Source of the DNA: Aquibium pacificus
GTDB taxonomy: Bacteria; Pseudomonadota; Alphaproteobacteria; Rhizobiales; Rhizobiaceae
DNA: 64,000 nucleotides
Direction: 5' to 3'
NCBI RefSeq assembly: GCF_040839445.1
Contig: NZ_JBDPGJ010000003.1
Span: forward strand, 434,001 to 498,000
The notes below the pieces were generated by a model. The model searched no databases. It had not been told where the DNA came from and saw nothing but the letters and a program-made list of their open reading frames with translations. The translations under genes were made by a program, and so were the position numbers. Position 1 is the stretch's first letter, and each line of letters starts with the position of its first letter. Shown in pieces: positions 19,843 to 28,038 of the stretch.

Positions 19843-22626
19843 TTGGAACGCAATCTTCTCAAATTCATCTGGAAGAACTCGCGTCTGAAGCAGGCGTGGC
19901 TGCTTCTCGTCATCATCGCGTCCATGCCCTTCTATTTCCTCTCGCTCGAACTGCCCAAGCAGATCGTCAACGGGCCGATCCAGGGCGAAAACTTCGACGC
20001 GATCGGCGCGACCCAGCCCTTCCTCCGAATCCCGATGCCGTATGGAGAGACATTCTTTGGCCGCGAGGTGATCCTGTTCGACGGGTTCCAGTTCGGCCGC
20101 ATCGAGATGCTCTTCGCGCTCTGTACCGCCTTCATGTTCTTCGTCTTCCTGAACGGCTGGTTCAAGCTCTACACCAACACCTACAAGGGCAAGCTCGGCG
20201 AGGAGGTGCTGCGCCAGCTGCGCTACACGCTGCTCGACCGCGTGCTGCGTTACCGCGTCGCGCGCTTCCGCAACCTGAAGGGCGCCGAGGTTTCGTCCGT
20301 CATCAAGGACGAAGTCGAGCCGCTCGGCGAATTCGTCGGCGACGCCTTCTCGCTGCCGCTGTTCCTCGGCGGGCAGGCGGTGACCGGGCTGCTCTTCCTG
20401 TTCCTGCAATCGATCTATTTCGGGCTCCTGACGATCGCGATCGTGGCCTTCCAGATCTGGATCATCCCGCGCATGCGCCGCAAGCTGATCGCGCTCGGCC
20501 GGCAGCGGCAGATGCAGGCGCGCAGGTTGTCGGGGCAGGTGGCCGAAACCGTCGACATGGCGGCCGACATCCACGTCAACGATATGTCGAACTACGCGCG
20601 CGCGCGCCACTACGGGCTGTTGCAATCGATCCTGAGCATCCGCTTCGAGCTCTACCAGCGGAAGTTCACGGTCAAGTACATCAACAACCTGTTGATGCAG
20701 TTCCTGTCGTTCCTTTTCTATCTGATCGGCGGCTATTTCGTCATCACGGGACGGCTGGACATCGGCCAGCTGGTGGCCGTCATAGCCGCCTACAAGGACC
20801 TTCCCGGGCCGATCAAGGGACTGATCGACTACGACCAGATCCGGCTGATGAACGAAGCGCGCTACGAGCAGACCGTCGACAGCTTCCGCGACGACGGGCT
20901 GATCGAAGCCGAGCTCCAGCGCATGCCGCACGAGCCGGTGCCGCGCCTCACGCAGGGCTTCGAGCTGGACCATGTGCGGCTCGAGGACGAGACCGGACGC
21001 ACGGTCGCCGACAATCTCCGCATGCGGATCGCGCCGTCCGACAGGATCGCGATCGTGACGAACGGCCAGGATGCGGCCCGCATCGCGGCGAACGTCTTCG
21101 CCGCCTCGCTGGTGCGGCTGGTGCAGCCGGCCGCGGGCACGATCGCCCTGGAGAGCCGGCCGCTCGAGGAACATCCCGAAAGCCTCACGGGCCGGCGGAT
21201 CGGCTATGCCGACAGCGGCAGCTATTTCCCGGCGGGCACGATCAACGACAATCTGCTGATGGTCGTGAAGAACCAGCCTGTCGGCTCGGCCACGGGCCGC
21301 GAGCCGCCGCCGCAAAAAGTCTCGGCCGGCATGCTCAACGAAGTTCCGCCGGACCCGAACGCGGAATGGATCAATCTCGCCGACCTCGGCCTCGCCGATT
21401 CGGAGGCGCTCGACCGGCACGTCGCGGGCGTGCTCGAACTTTCGGGACTGTCGCGGCAGATCCAGGACCTCGGCCTCATCGGCACCGTCGATCCGGCGGC
21501 GAACCCGGTCTTCTGCGACAAGATCGTCCAGGTGCGGCGTGAGTTCCGCGAGAATGCCTCCAGCCTTGGCGTCGAGGGCATCGTGCAGTCCTTCCATCCC
21601 GATCTCTACAACGTCCAGGCGACCATCGGCGAGAACCTCCTGTTCGGAACCGCCAGCGATCCCGCATGGACGCCGGCGAACCTCAACAGCAATCCCGTCG
21701 TGCTGAAGGTCCTTGAGAAGCACGGCCTGCGAACGGCCTTCCAGGACATGGGCCAGCGCATTGCCGAAGCGCGGATCGAGCTCTTCGGCGATCTCGCTCC
21801 CGACAGCAAGATCTTCGAGACGGTCGCCGACGTGAGCTTCGAGGAGGTCGCACGCCTGAAAGCGATCGTGGCGCGCCTCAAGATGGCGGAGCGGCAGGAG
21901 CCCGGGCGCGACAGCAAGACCGAGATGGCGCGCGGCAAGTCCGCGCGCGGCACCGACGACCGGCAGGAGGTCTTCAAGCTCGCCTTCGATTATTGCGAGG
22001 CGCAGAGCCGCTTCGGCGTGCTCGACGCCGCGACCGAGCAGGAAATCCTCGCCGCGCGCCGCGACCTGCACGAGGAAATCCAGGCCATGGAGGTCGCGCC
22101 GGTCTTCTTTCACGATCCCGACCGCTACAACCCGACCGCGACCGTGCTCGACAACATCCTGCTCGGCCGCATCTCGTCGACCGTTGTCGACGGCAAGGAG
22201 AAGGTGTTGGCCGCCGTCCAGGAACTCGTCGGTCAGACGGGCATCTCCGGCGGCCTGCTGCGTGTCGGCCTGGGCTTCGAGATGGGCAATGGCGGCCGCC
22301 GGCTCTCCGATACGCAGCGCCAGAAGCTTCACGTCGCGCGCGCGCTGTTGAAGAAACCTGATATGATTATCTTCAACGAGGTCCTGGGGTCGATGGACAC
22401 GCCCGGACGGCGCGAGATCATGCAGCGGCTGCTCGAAAGGCCGCTGCTGTCCGGACAGGACTGGTCGCCCGGCTATGTCTGCGTGCTGCTCGACGACGAA
22501 CTCGCGGAACATTTCGACCGTGTTCTGACGTTCTCCAATGGTGCCTTCCACGAGACCGAACCGGAACGCCCGGCCGAACCCGGGAAGGCAGAAGTCGACG
22601 GCTCGCTCGCGGGAGCGGCCAACTGA
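19843..22626 (+). CDS. ABC-transporter-like membrane protein with degenerate nucleotide-binding domain
   Basis: The 927-residue product, with a TTG start, resembles MsbA-type exporters: an N-terminal membrane domain (about residues 15-340, six likely helices) then a much enlarged NBD. The Walker A position reads IVTNGQDAARIA (no GxxGxGKS and no lysine), the signature reads LSDTQRQKL (LSGGQ expected), and Walker B reads MIIFNEVLGSMD (Asn for the usual Asp). Three similar segments follow one another: TINDNLLMV near 467, TIGENLLFG near 594 and TVLDNILLG near 767. ATPase activity is doubtful. The cyclic-nucleotide-binding gene starts 13 bp after the stop. Confidence 0.8.
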   Translation: MERNLLKFIWKNSRLKQAWLLLVIIASMPFYFLSLELPKQIVNGPIQGENFDAIGATQPFLRIPMPYGETFFGREVILFDGFQFGRIEMLFALCTAFMFFVFLNGWFKLYTNTYKGKLGEEVLRQLRYTLLDRVLRYRVARFRNLKGAEVSSVIKDEVEPLGEFVGDAFSLPLFLGGQAVTGLLFLFLQSIYFGLLTIAIVAFQIWIIPRMRRKLIALGRQRQMQARRLSGQVAETVDMAADIHVNDMSNYARARHYGLLQSILSIRFELYQRKFTVKYINNLLMQFLSFLFYLIGGYFVITGRLDIGQLVAVIAAYKDLPGPIKGLIDYDQIRLMNEARYEQTVDSFRDDGLIEAELQRMPHEPVPRLTQGFELDHVRLEDETGRTVADNLRMRIAPSDRIAIVTNGQDAARIAANVFAASLVRLVQPAAGTIALESRPLEEHPESLTGRRIGYADSGSYFPAGTINDNLLMVVKNQPVGSATGREPPPQKVSAGMLNEVPPDPNAEWINLADLGLADSEALDRHVAGVLELSGLSRQIQDLGLIGTVDPAANPVFCDKIVQVRREFRENASSLGVEGIVQSFHPDLYNVQATIGENLLFGTASDPAWTPANLNSNPVVLKVLEKHGLRTAFQDMGQRIAEARIELFGDLAPDSKIFETVADVSFEEVARLKAIVARLKMAERQEPGRDSKTEMARGKSARGTDDRQEVFKLAFDYCEAQSRFGVLDAATEQEILAARRDLHEEIQAMEVAPVFFHDPDRYNPTATVLDNILLGRISSTVVDGKEKVLAAVQELVGQTGISGGLLRVGLGFEMGNGGRRLSDTQRQKLHVARALLKKPDMIIFNEVLGSMDTPGRREIMQRLLERPLLSGQDWSPGYVCVLLDDELAEHFDRVLTFSNGAFHETEPERPAEPGKAEVDGSLAGAAN

Positions 22627-22639
22627 AAGGGCACTGGTG

Positions 22640-23098
22640 ATGAGCACTCTCAAGGACGAGGTGGAGGTTCTTCGCAAGATCCCGCTCTTCGCGGCGATGG
22701 ATCCTTCCAAGCTCAAGCTCCTGGCCTATGCGTCGGACAAGGTCGAGTTCGAGGACGGCCAGGTTCTGTTCCGCCAGGGCGATGCCGGCGACAGCGCCTT
22801 CATCGTGCTGAGCGGGGTGGCCGACATCATTTCCGAATCGGGCGGTTCCGAGGTCGTGGTGGCACAGCTGCGGGACCATGCGTTGATCGGCGAGATGTCG
22901 GTCTTCTGCGACATTCCGCGTTCGGCAACGGTGCGGGCGAACGGCAGGCTGACGGCGCTGAAGATCGGCAAGGGCTATTTCCTTGAACTGATCAAGGAGT
23001 TTCCGGAACTTGCCCGCCGCATCATCCGCGAGCTTGCCTTCCGGCTCGCCAAGACCACGGCCGATCTCGCCGCGGCGGAGCGTGCCGCGCGTCACTGA
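22640..23098 (+). CDS. Cyclic nucleotide-binding domain protein
   Basis: A 152-residue protein that is essentially one CNB domain: LFAAMDPSKLKLLAYAS, FRQGDAGDSAFIVLSG, GEMSVFCDIPRSATVRA (phosphate-binding cassette), then a short helical tail. It has no helix-turn-helix, so it is not a Crp-type regulator by itself. It begins 13 bp after the ABC-like gene and probably regulates or docks to that protein; this is inference from context. AAAGGG precedes ATG 22640. Confidence 0.85.
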   Translation: MSTLKDEVEVLRKIPLFAAMDPSKLKLLAYASDKVEFEDGQVLFRQGDAGDSAFIVLSGVADIISESGGSEVVVAQLRDHALIGEMSVFCDIPRSATVRANGRLTALKIGKGYFLELIKEFPELARRIIRELAFRLAKTTADLAAAERAARH

Positions 23099-23577
23099 GC
23101 ATGGATGCCGGCTCCGGTCAGACAAGTTGGGCTTGCCTCACATTCCGTTTGCGCTGCCTCAACGTCCCGCATTGCGCGAAAGCGGGGGCAGGGGATGGGA
23201 TGCGCCTGGGCGCAGGCCCTCGAGGCCATCCAGTCGCGTTGGGTCGGCCGGCCGAGGATGCCTTGAGTCGCGTAGTACGGCGCGCCGGTTGGCTCGTTTA
23301 CTCCAACAACGGCGGCGCCATCCACGGTTGGTGCAGCGCCGAGACGACACACGTCCCCGCACTACCCTGCGCCGAGGTACTCTGGGACCGAACGGGGACA
23401 ATGGAACCTGACAAAGCCCCGAGGGTTCGTTGCGTGGCCGGGCGGTTATGGGCATGTTTCCGCTCGTCGTCGCCGGGTGATTAAGCCTTGATCGCCTGAT
23501 CGGATGTGATAAAAGGCCCGCCAAGACGAGCGTGCCCCGGCGGTCTCGCTAGGCACCCGGCGGCGCAAGCCGCGTGT
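23099..23577. other. Intergenic region before tRNA-Gln
   Basis: About 480 bp with no gene I can defend. A leftward frame (23092-23352) reads GAAVVGVNEPTGAPYYATQG for a stretch and may be a remnant, but it lacks a start site and family match. Confidence 0.35.
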
Positions 23578-23651
23578 TGGGGAATAGGTTAACGGTAGAC
23601 CCACGGACTCTGACTCCGTTAGTCCTGGTTCGAATCCAGGTTCCCCAGCCA
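23578..23651 (+). tRNA. tRNA-Gln (anticodon CTG)
   Basis: A 74-nt cloverleaf: acceptor TGGGGAA pairs with TTCCCCA, the anticodon stem ACGGA/TCCGT encloses loop CTCTGAC (anticodon CTG), the T arm is CCTGG-TTCGAAT-CCAGG, and the discriminator G is followed by encoded CCA. The gene reads CAG codons. Its 3' 49 bp are duplicated at 39683-39731, so it is the insertion site of the adjoining element and is restored by the element's end. Confidence 0.95.
23603..23651 (+). repeat. attL: 49-bp direct repeat inside tRNA-Gln 3' part
   Basis: Identical over 49 bp to 39683-39731, starting at ACGGACTCTGACTCC and ending with the CCA. Bases on both sides differ. This is the core shared by attL and attR of the integrated element. 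Confidence 0.93.
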
Positions 23652-23800
23652 AACAAAATCAAGCACTTAGCAGCCAAAACCGCCAAAATCCATGTTACCG
23701 TGCCTCGGAAGGCGTGGTAACACAAACCCTTGATTTGTAAGGATTGGGAATGGACGGAGGCTGCGAATAGCAACATGAATAGCAACATGCCGCGCATAGA

Positions 23801-23823
23801 AAAGCCCGCGCGAGGCGGGCTTT
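23801..23823 (-). terminator. Leftward terminator near the element's left end
   Basis: A 9-bp stem (AAAGCCCGC, 5-nt loop, GCGGGCTTT) that, read leftward, is followed by a T-run. It lies 26 bp beyond the last leftward gene. Just outside it is a tandem 12-bp repeat, GAATAGCAACAT twice at 23765-23788. Confidence 0.75.
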
Positions 23824-23848
23824 CCGGGTCGCAGGTGCGCGGGTGGAG

Positions 23849-24097
23849 CTATTCGATAACCGCGACGACGGCCGCGTCGATCCAGTCGCGCCGCACGCCT
23901 TCTTCTGTTTCGAACGCCACAACAACGTTGCCGTTGATTTCGTCTCGCGCCTCGACCGTGCCGGTCAGCGTGACGCGCACCAGAGAGCCAAGCGGGACGA
24001 ACGGAATAGCAGCCTCCACATAGTCTGGCGCCTGGATCGCGGCGGCAAGCGCGGACGGAATGTCGTTCGCCGAAAGGTCCGCTTCAACTGTATGCAT
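23849..24097 (-). CDS. Hypothetical small protein of the element
   Basis: An 82-residue acidic protein (MHTVEADLSANDIPSALAAA...) with a beta-rich middle (VRVTLTGTVEARDEINGNVV). No family is recognised. The start is set by AAAGGGGGACTACCG directly before ATG 24097. It is the leftmost leftward gene and reads into the terminator at 23801. Confidence 0.6.
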   Translation of the reverse strand: MHTVEADLSANDIPSALAAAIQAPDYVEAAIPFVPLGSLVRVTLTGTVEARDEINGNVVVAFETEEGVRRDWIDAAVVAVIE

Positions 24098-24205
24098 CGG
24101 TAGTCCCCCTTTGAGAAAAGCCTCCCCAGCGGCGGCTTTCATTGAGGAACATGGCAGCAGATGCTGTCGGAATCAAGCCGTTTAGCTCCACTATGTCAAA
24201 AATAT

Positions 24206-24257
24206 ACTATCTGTTTTCGCACATTTACTTTTGCCAAAATGTGCGAAAACGGATAGT
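24206..24257. repeat. 21-bp inverted repeat with 10-nt loop
   Basis: Arms 24206-24226 and 24237-24257 match at 20 of 21 positions (core CTGTTTTCGCACATTT). It lies in an AT-rich gap between a leftward gene and a terminator. It could be an operator or an RNA hairpin; it belongs with the other palindrome clusters of this element. Confidence 0.7.
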
Positions 24258-24390
24258 TGCTTGCTTCGTTGCAAGCCGGCGCCGCTGCTTTGCTCTGCGT
24301 AAAATTCGACGGAATAGCGGAACCATTTTATGATTTCAGAGTTTGTGCGTGAGGAGCCGCGCCTCCCCGCCCGTCGCGCGGCCTCTGAGT

Positions 24391-24421
24391 GAAAACGCCT
24401 GGCAAAATGCCGGGCGTTTTC
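24391..24421. terminator. Bidirectional hairpin terminator
   Basis: A 14-bp stem (GAAAACGCCTGGCA / TGCCGGGCGTTTTC, one wobble) with AAA loop, with A-run and T-run ends so it can act in both directions. A 20-codon frame (24330-24392) ends at it and may be a remnant. Confidence 0.75.
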
Positions 24422-24436
24422 CTAGTGGATCGAACC

Positions 24437-24541
24437 GTGCTGGAGTTTGTGATCTACACCGCGGCACCTATAGCCATGCTGAGCATCGTGGCGGTTTTCG
24501 TTGTCCTTATCCCGCTCGCCGCCTGGTGGGACCGCCGGTAG
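24437..24541 (+). CDS. Tiny single-pass membrane protein (34 aa), uncertain
   Basis: GTG-started frame VLEFVIYTAAPIAMLSIVAV and so on, ending AAWWDRR: one strong hydrophobic helix with a positively charged tail. Another in-frame GTG is at 24425. No ribosome site is clear. It could be a holin-like or regulatory peptide of the element, but it may be spurious. Confidence 0.35.
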   Translation: MLEFVIYTAAPIAMLSIVAVFVVLIPLAAWWDRR

Positions 24542-24544
24542 GAT

Positions 24545-24775
24545 CTATTCGAGCAACCCGAGATCCGCCTTCCTGTAATCCAGCTTCCGCCCCGCTACCG
24601 TCGCGAGCGCGCGGTCGAGTGCCTCGCGTGCGTCCTCTAGCTCGCGGTACTGATCCGCGTATGGGCTCAACCGCGAGTGCGCTTGTATGACCGCGGCGCG
24701 CAGATGTAGCGCGCGCCGGAAGAGTTCGGCAGCGTCTTCGGCGGAAAGGGTGTCGGGACGGCTTCTGCGGGGCAT
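24545..24775 (-). CDS. Hypothetical helical protein of the element
   Basis: A 76-residue, Arg/Leu/Ala-rich protein (MPRRSRPDTLSAEDAAELFRR...) predicted all-helical. No family is recognised. An alternative TTG start at 24811 has AGGTGACCGC upstream and would place the gene 4 bp after the DUF982 stop, suggesting one unit with it. Confidence 0.5.
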   Translation of the reverse strand: MPRRSRPDTLSAEDAAELFRRALHLRAAVIQAHSRLSPYADQYRELEDAREALDRALATVAGRKLDYRKADLGLLE

Positions 24776-24815
24776 GAGAACAAAATAGGAACAAATACCT
24801 AGAGCTGTCAAGCGG

Positions 24816-25148
24816 TCACCTATCCCGCTTCAGCCTCCCCATCGGCCGGTTCCAATCCGGCGTCTTGAAGCCCTGACGCGCGGCTGAATTCGGCGGCTCT
24901 GGCAGGAGGATGCCGGCCTCGTCGGCTGCGGCGGCGAACGCCTTCCGAGCTCTTGCCAGCGTAGCCGTCGTGTAGGCGCTTTCCATCGCCTTCAGGACGG
25001 CCTTGCGCGCGGCCAGGTGTTTCGGTGTCCAGCCGGTCGGCCAGTCCGTGAGCAGGATCTCCGCGGCCTTCTCTGGCGACGTGACGGCATGGGCGACATT
25101 TCCGGCGCGGCCAAGACAAACGCGAACGGGAGGGGAAAAGTGGCCAGG
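24816..25148 (-). CDS. DUF982 protein
   Basis: The 110-residue product has the DUF982 pattern: PPVRVCLGRAGNVAHAVTSP, EKAAEILLTDWPTGW, HLAARKAVLKAMES and ARKAFAAAADEAGILL. The family is largely restricted to rhizobia and its function is unknown. The N-terminus is chosen at ATG 25148 to give the normal length; an upstream extension to 25229 is open. Confidence 0.75.
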   Translation of the reverse strand, partial: PGHFSPPVRVCLGRAGNVAHAVTSPEKAAEILLTDWPTGWTPKHLAARKAVLKAMESAYTTATLARARKAFAAAADEAGILLPEPPNSAARQGFKTPDWNRPMGRLKRDR

Positions 25149-25211
25149 CATGTACGCGCACTCACATGAACAGCCGGACTCAACATCGCCCCTGGGGTAG
25201 TCGTTCCACCG

Positions 25212-26516
25212 ATGCAACGGACTATTCAAACAACTCGGTTTCGGGAAAGATGGGAATGCCAGACGAAATCGACCCTGCGGATCATGTTGCGTCGCTATCT
25301 CGCCATTGGAACTTCTGGACGGAGTGAGCGGGACGTACGCCGCGTCGAAATCCTAAACGGTTTGGCCGCGATTTCCTTTCTGAACACACTGGTCTTCGTA
25401 TCGATTGCCATATTCCTAGGCAGCGATTTCCTGTTGATCAACGCCAGCGTTCTATTCTCAGGAGCCCTGTTCCTCATCGCCCCCTCGTTGCACCGCTTTG
25501 GAATGGTCGTGGCTGCACTGTACTTCCTCACCGTTCTTGCGGTGGCGATCACTCTCTGGACTTTCGCGGCCGGCCTACGGACCGGGTCGCACTACTTCTT
25601 GCTCGCTGCACCACCCATGACGGTACTGTTGTTAGGTCACAAGCGATGGCCACTTGAGACGCTTCTGTCCGCAATCTGCGTCGCCCAATTTCTGGCGTTG
25701 GAGAAGCTCGCCCCCGATACCTCTCCCTATCTGCATCAACCAGAATGGTTTTTGGATTTCAGCTTCACTTGGGCTATCGGGACTGCGGCTGCCGTACTCC
25801 TGGGAACGGCCTACTTCGCCTTTCGGAGAGCTGAAACCGCCGAGGATGCTCTTGAGTTGGAACACCAGCGATCAGAAAACTTGCTTGTGAACCTGGTCCC
25901 CGCGACCATTGCTGAGCAGCTAAAAGCATCTCCCGGCACAACGATCGCGGAACAGTTCGACGCGGTAACGATACTCTTTGCCGACATAGTGGATTTCACA
26001 CCAAGAGCCGAGCGGTTGCCTCCCCACATTGTGGTGCAATTTCTCAACCAAGTGTTTTCGGAGTTCGATCGCCTGGTGGCCTTCCATTCGCTGGAAAAGA
26101 TCAAGACCATCGGTGATGCGTACATGGTGGCGGGAGGCCTCCCCGACCGACGACCGGGTCACTTGGAAGCTGTCGCTAATATGGCCTTGGACATGCTTCA
26201 CGCTGCGGACCGCTTCTCCGACGCTCTAGGTGAGAAGGTACAGATCAGGATCGGGATCAGTACCGGTCCCGCCATAGCCGGTGTGATCGGCACTCGGAAG
26301 CTGTTCTATGACGTGTGGGGCGATACTGCGAATACCGCCGCCCGTATGGAGTCGCATGGCACTCCCGGACGGATTCAAGTTACCCCGGCGGTCCGCAGCG
26401 GACTGGAGTCCGCCTATCTTTTCGAGGACCGTGGGCCAGTAAATGTCAAGGGGAAGGGCGAGATGGCCCTGTCCTATCTCGTGGGTCGGAAGCCGGAGAG
26501 CCTGGATGCGGCCTGA
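25212..26516 (+). CDS. Membrane-bound class III adenylate/guanylate cyclase
   Basis: The 434-residue product has about six hydrophobic helices (residues about 50-205) and a C-terminal class III cyclase domain. Visible motifs are ILFADIVDFTPRAE with the first metal-binding Asp, LEKIKTIGDAYMVAGG with the purine-selecting Lys and second metal Asp, and YDVWGDTANTAARM with the transition-state Asn/Arg. These fit ATP cyclisation to cAMP. In-frame ATG 25284 (MLRRYLAIG) may be the true start; neither has a clear ribosome site. Two tiny genes overlap its 3' end. It is cargo of the element. Confidence 0.88.
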   Translation: MQRTIQTTRFRERWECQTKSTLRIMLRRYLAIGTSGRSERDVRRVEILNGLAAISFLNTLVFVSIAIFLGSDFLLINASVLFSGALFLIAPSLHRFGMVVAALYFLTVLAVAITLWTFAAGLRTGSHYFLLAAPPMTVLLLGHKRWPLETLLSAICVAQFLALEKLAPDTSPYLHQPEWFLDFSFTWAIGTAAAVLLGTAYFAFRRAETAEDALELEHQRSENLLVNLVPATIAEQLKASPGTTIAEQFDAVTILFADIVDFTPRAERLPPHIVVQFLNQVFSEFDRLVAFHSLEKIKTIGDAYMVAGGLPDRRPGHLEAVANMALDMLHAADRFSDALGEKVQIRIGISTGPAIAGVIGTRKLFYDVWGDTANTAARMESHGTPGRIQVTPAVRSGLESAYLFEDRGPVNVKGKGEMALSYLVGRKPESLDAA

Positions 26517-26619
26517 CGACCCACCCGGTTTCTTCTCCACCGCCAGCCGCCGCGCATTCTTCGCGGGGACATGGTTCGCGCTCGCGGTGATCTTCGTCGC
26601 GTGGATGGTGATGGGGTGA
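26506..26619 (+). CDS. Tiny membrane protein, PPGFFS-family (37 aa)
   Basis: MRPDDPPGFFSTASRRAFFA then one hydrophobic helix (ALAVIFVAWMVMG). It overlaps the cyclase stop by 11 nt and the next gene's ATG by 1 nt, a coupling pattern that supports translation. Related sequences occur at 55275 and 56404, outside the element. Role unknown. Confidence 0.6.
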   Translation: MRPDDPPGFFSTASRRAFFAGTWFALAVIFVAWMVMG

Positions 26620-26747
26620 TGCCCAACATCGAGGAAATCGCCCGCACGATCGCCAGGGCCAGGCACGGCACGGACGCCATGTGGGCGAATTACGTTAGTG
26701 CGGCGGAAGCGGTGCTCGAATTGTTCAAGAGCAAGCGAAGGCAGTGA
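26619..26747 (+). CDS. Small helical protein (42 aa)
   Basis: MPNIEEIARTIARARHGTDA followed by a second predicted helix with a basic end (FKSKRRQ). The ATG overlaps the stop of the preceding gene (TGATG). Similar short proteins are common in rhizobia, with no known role. Third gene of the cyclase unit. Confidence 0.55.
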   Translation: MPNIEEIARTIARARHGTDAMWANYVSAAEAVLELFKSKRRQ

Positions 26748-26874
26748 ACGCCCTCGGCGCTTCTCAGCGGCGCGCTGCATCACCCAGTTAGCTGCGTGTG
26801 GGCTGGATATTGGCAGCGGGCGGAATGTGTTTCTCGCCTTGCCAAAAGACCCGAGTAGGAGCGAGAAAACAGCA

Positions 26875-27087
26875 TCAACTGTCCTTCAACGCCCCCTTGT
26901 TCGTGGGATTGTGTGAGTAATCCCCGGATAGAAGCTCCGACTGCACCGCAAAATGAGGATCTTCGTGATTGGTATCTGTCGATTCCCAATTGAACCCTGA
27001 GTTGTAGGTGCCATTGATGGCATCCACAAACTCAGTTTTAGACCTTATAGGCGGCAGTATAATGTGAGTTTCGTACGCAGATGTCAT
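26875..27087 (-). CDS. Small hypothetical protein downstream of trypsin-like protease
   Basis: A 70-residue polar protein (MTSAYETHIILPPIRSKTEF...) with no membrane segment or family match. AAAGAGGAGATGAGAA before ATG 27087 is an excellent ribosome site, and the gene starts 18 bp after the protease stop, so the two form an operon. Base composition is AT-richer than the surrounding genes. It might be an inhibitor, substrate or effector of the protease; this is inference. Confidence 0.6.
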   Translation of the reverse strand: MTSAYETHIILPPIRSKTEFVDAINGTYNSGFNWESTDTNHEDPHFAVQSELLSGDYSHNPTNKGALKDS

Positions 27088-27104
27088 TTCTCATCTCCTC
27101 TTTG

Positions 27105-28013
27105 TTAGTAGGCGGATACGATGTGCTTAACACCGCGTTGATCCAGAAGTCCGAGTACCGTTTTCATATGAACGCCGCGACCGACGTTTAGAAACTGTGG
27201 CACATTATCGCGCGAATTCGGTGACACTCTCGCGTTGAACCCCAAAGGCATGTGCGCAGTATTGGCTTGGATAGCCCATATCGTCCCCTGTGTGTCGAAT
27301 GTCGGACCTCCGCTTTGACCCCGTAGACCAGGCGAGGAACTCTCGACCCACAAGTGTGGGATCGGAGGCGGCGGCGCTCCATTGAGCACAATTTGCGCTA
27401 CTCTCGTAAAGATACCCTCAATAGGGAAAAACGGTATTGGGATGGCCCCGGCAGGAAGGCGGAAGCTACACGTTTGTGTCTCCCATATAGGTGTGATCGA
27501 GTGGAACGGAAAGCCAAGCTTACACAGACTTGTTCCCGGTTCATAGTCCTTGCCGGGGTCTTTAAATGTCGGGTAAACGGAAACTGAATTCGGATCAAAG
27601 TTATCCAACTTAGCTAGGGCTAAGTCCGCATGAGGCAATAAGTGAGCTTCTTGTACCGATTGGTGACTGTGGCTCCACCATACCGAGCAGTTGATTGTAT
27701 GATCATTTGAATATTTGGGTAGTGCGTGGAGTTTTTTCCGTTTTTCCTTCGAAGAAATGTCTAATTTCTCTATTTCTTGTTGCTCAAGTTCTGTTTTCTT
27801 GAATGCAGCTTCCTGAGCTAAGAGTTCAGAAATCTGCGTCATCACGTGTGCGGCAGTGAGTATCCACCCTTCTTCGTTTACGACAACAAATGCGCCGATG
27901 CTGCTTGAACAGGCCCCGTTTTTTGCTTGACGCGAAATGACAACAGGACGTGTGAAACCCATCGCCGTCGAAACAGCATTTCTGAACACAACCCCTCCCG
28001 ATTGACGTTCCAT
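27105..28013 (-). CDS. Trypsin-like serine protease, probably cytoplasmic
   Basis: The 302-residue product has a chymotrypsin/HtrA-like triad: His in ILTAAHVMTQ (about 56), Asp in HADLALAKL (about 128) and Ser in GQSGGPTFDT (about 237). A charged helix (about residues 62-98, LAQEAAFKKTELEQQEIEKL) is inserted between His and Asp. There is no signal peptide and no PDZ domain, unlike DegP. AT-richer than neighbours. Forms a two-gene unit with the 70-residue gene; probable cargo, possibly defence-related. ATG 27962 is an alternative start. Confidence 0.8.
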   Translation of the reverse strand: MERQSGGVVFRNAVSTAMGFTRPVVISRQAKNGACSSSIGAFVVVNEEGWILTAAHVMTQISELLAQEAAFKKTELEQQEIEKLDISSKEKRKKLHALPKYSNDHTINCSVWWSHSHQSVQEAHLLPHADLALAKLDNFDPNSVSVYPTFKDPGKDYEPGTSLCKLGFPFHSITPIWETQTCSFRLPAGAIPIPFFPIEGIFTRVAQIVLNGAPPPPIPHLWVESSSPGLRGQSGGPTFDTQGTIWAIQANTAHMPLGFNARVSPNSRDNVPQFLNVGRGVHMKTVLGLLDQRGVKHIVSAY

Positions 28014-28038
28014 TTGTATGTCACGAACAAGAGCACAA

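Noticed and set aside
19726..22716. Leftward frame of about 1000 codons
   Set aside because: Exactly complementary to the ABC-like gene, with no domain or start site.
22640..23098. Crp/Fnr transcription factor
   Set aside because: The protein ends after the CNB domain and has no helix-turn-helix.
23092..23352. Leftward frame reading VDGAAVVGVNEPTGAPYYAT
   Set aside because: Looks protein-like for a short stretch but has no start signal or family; kept only as a possible remnant.
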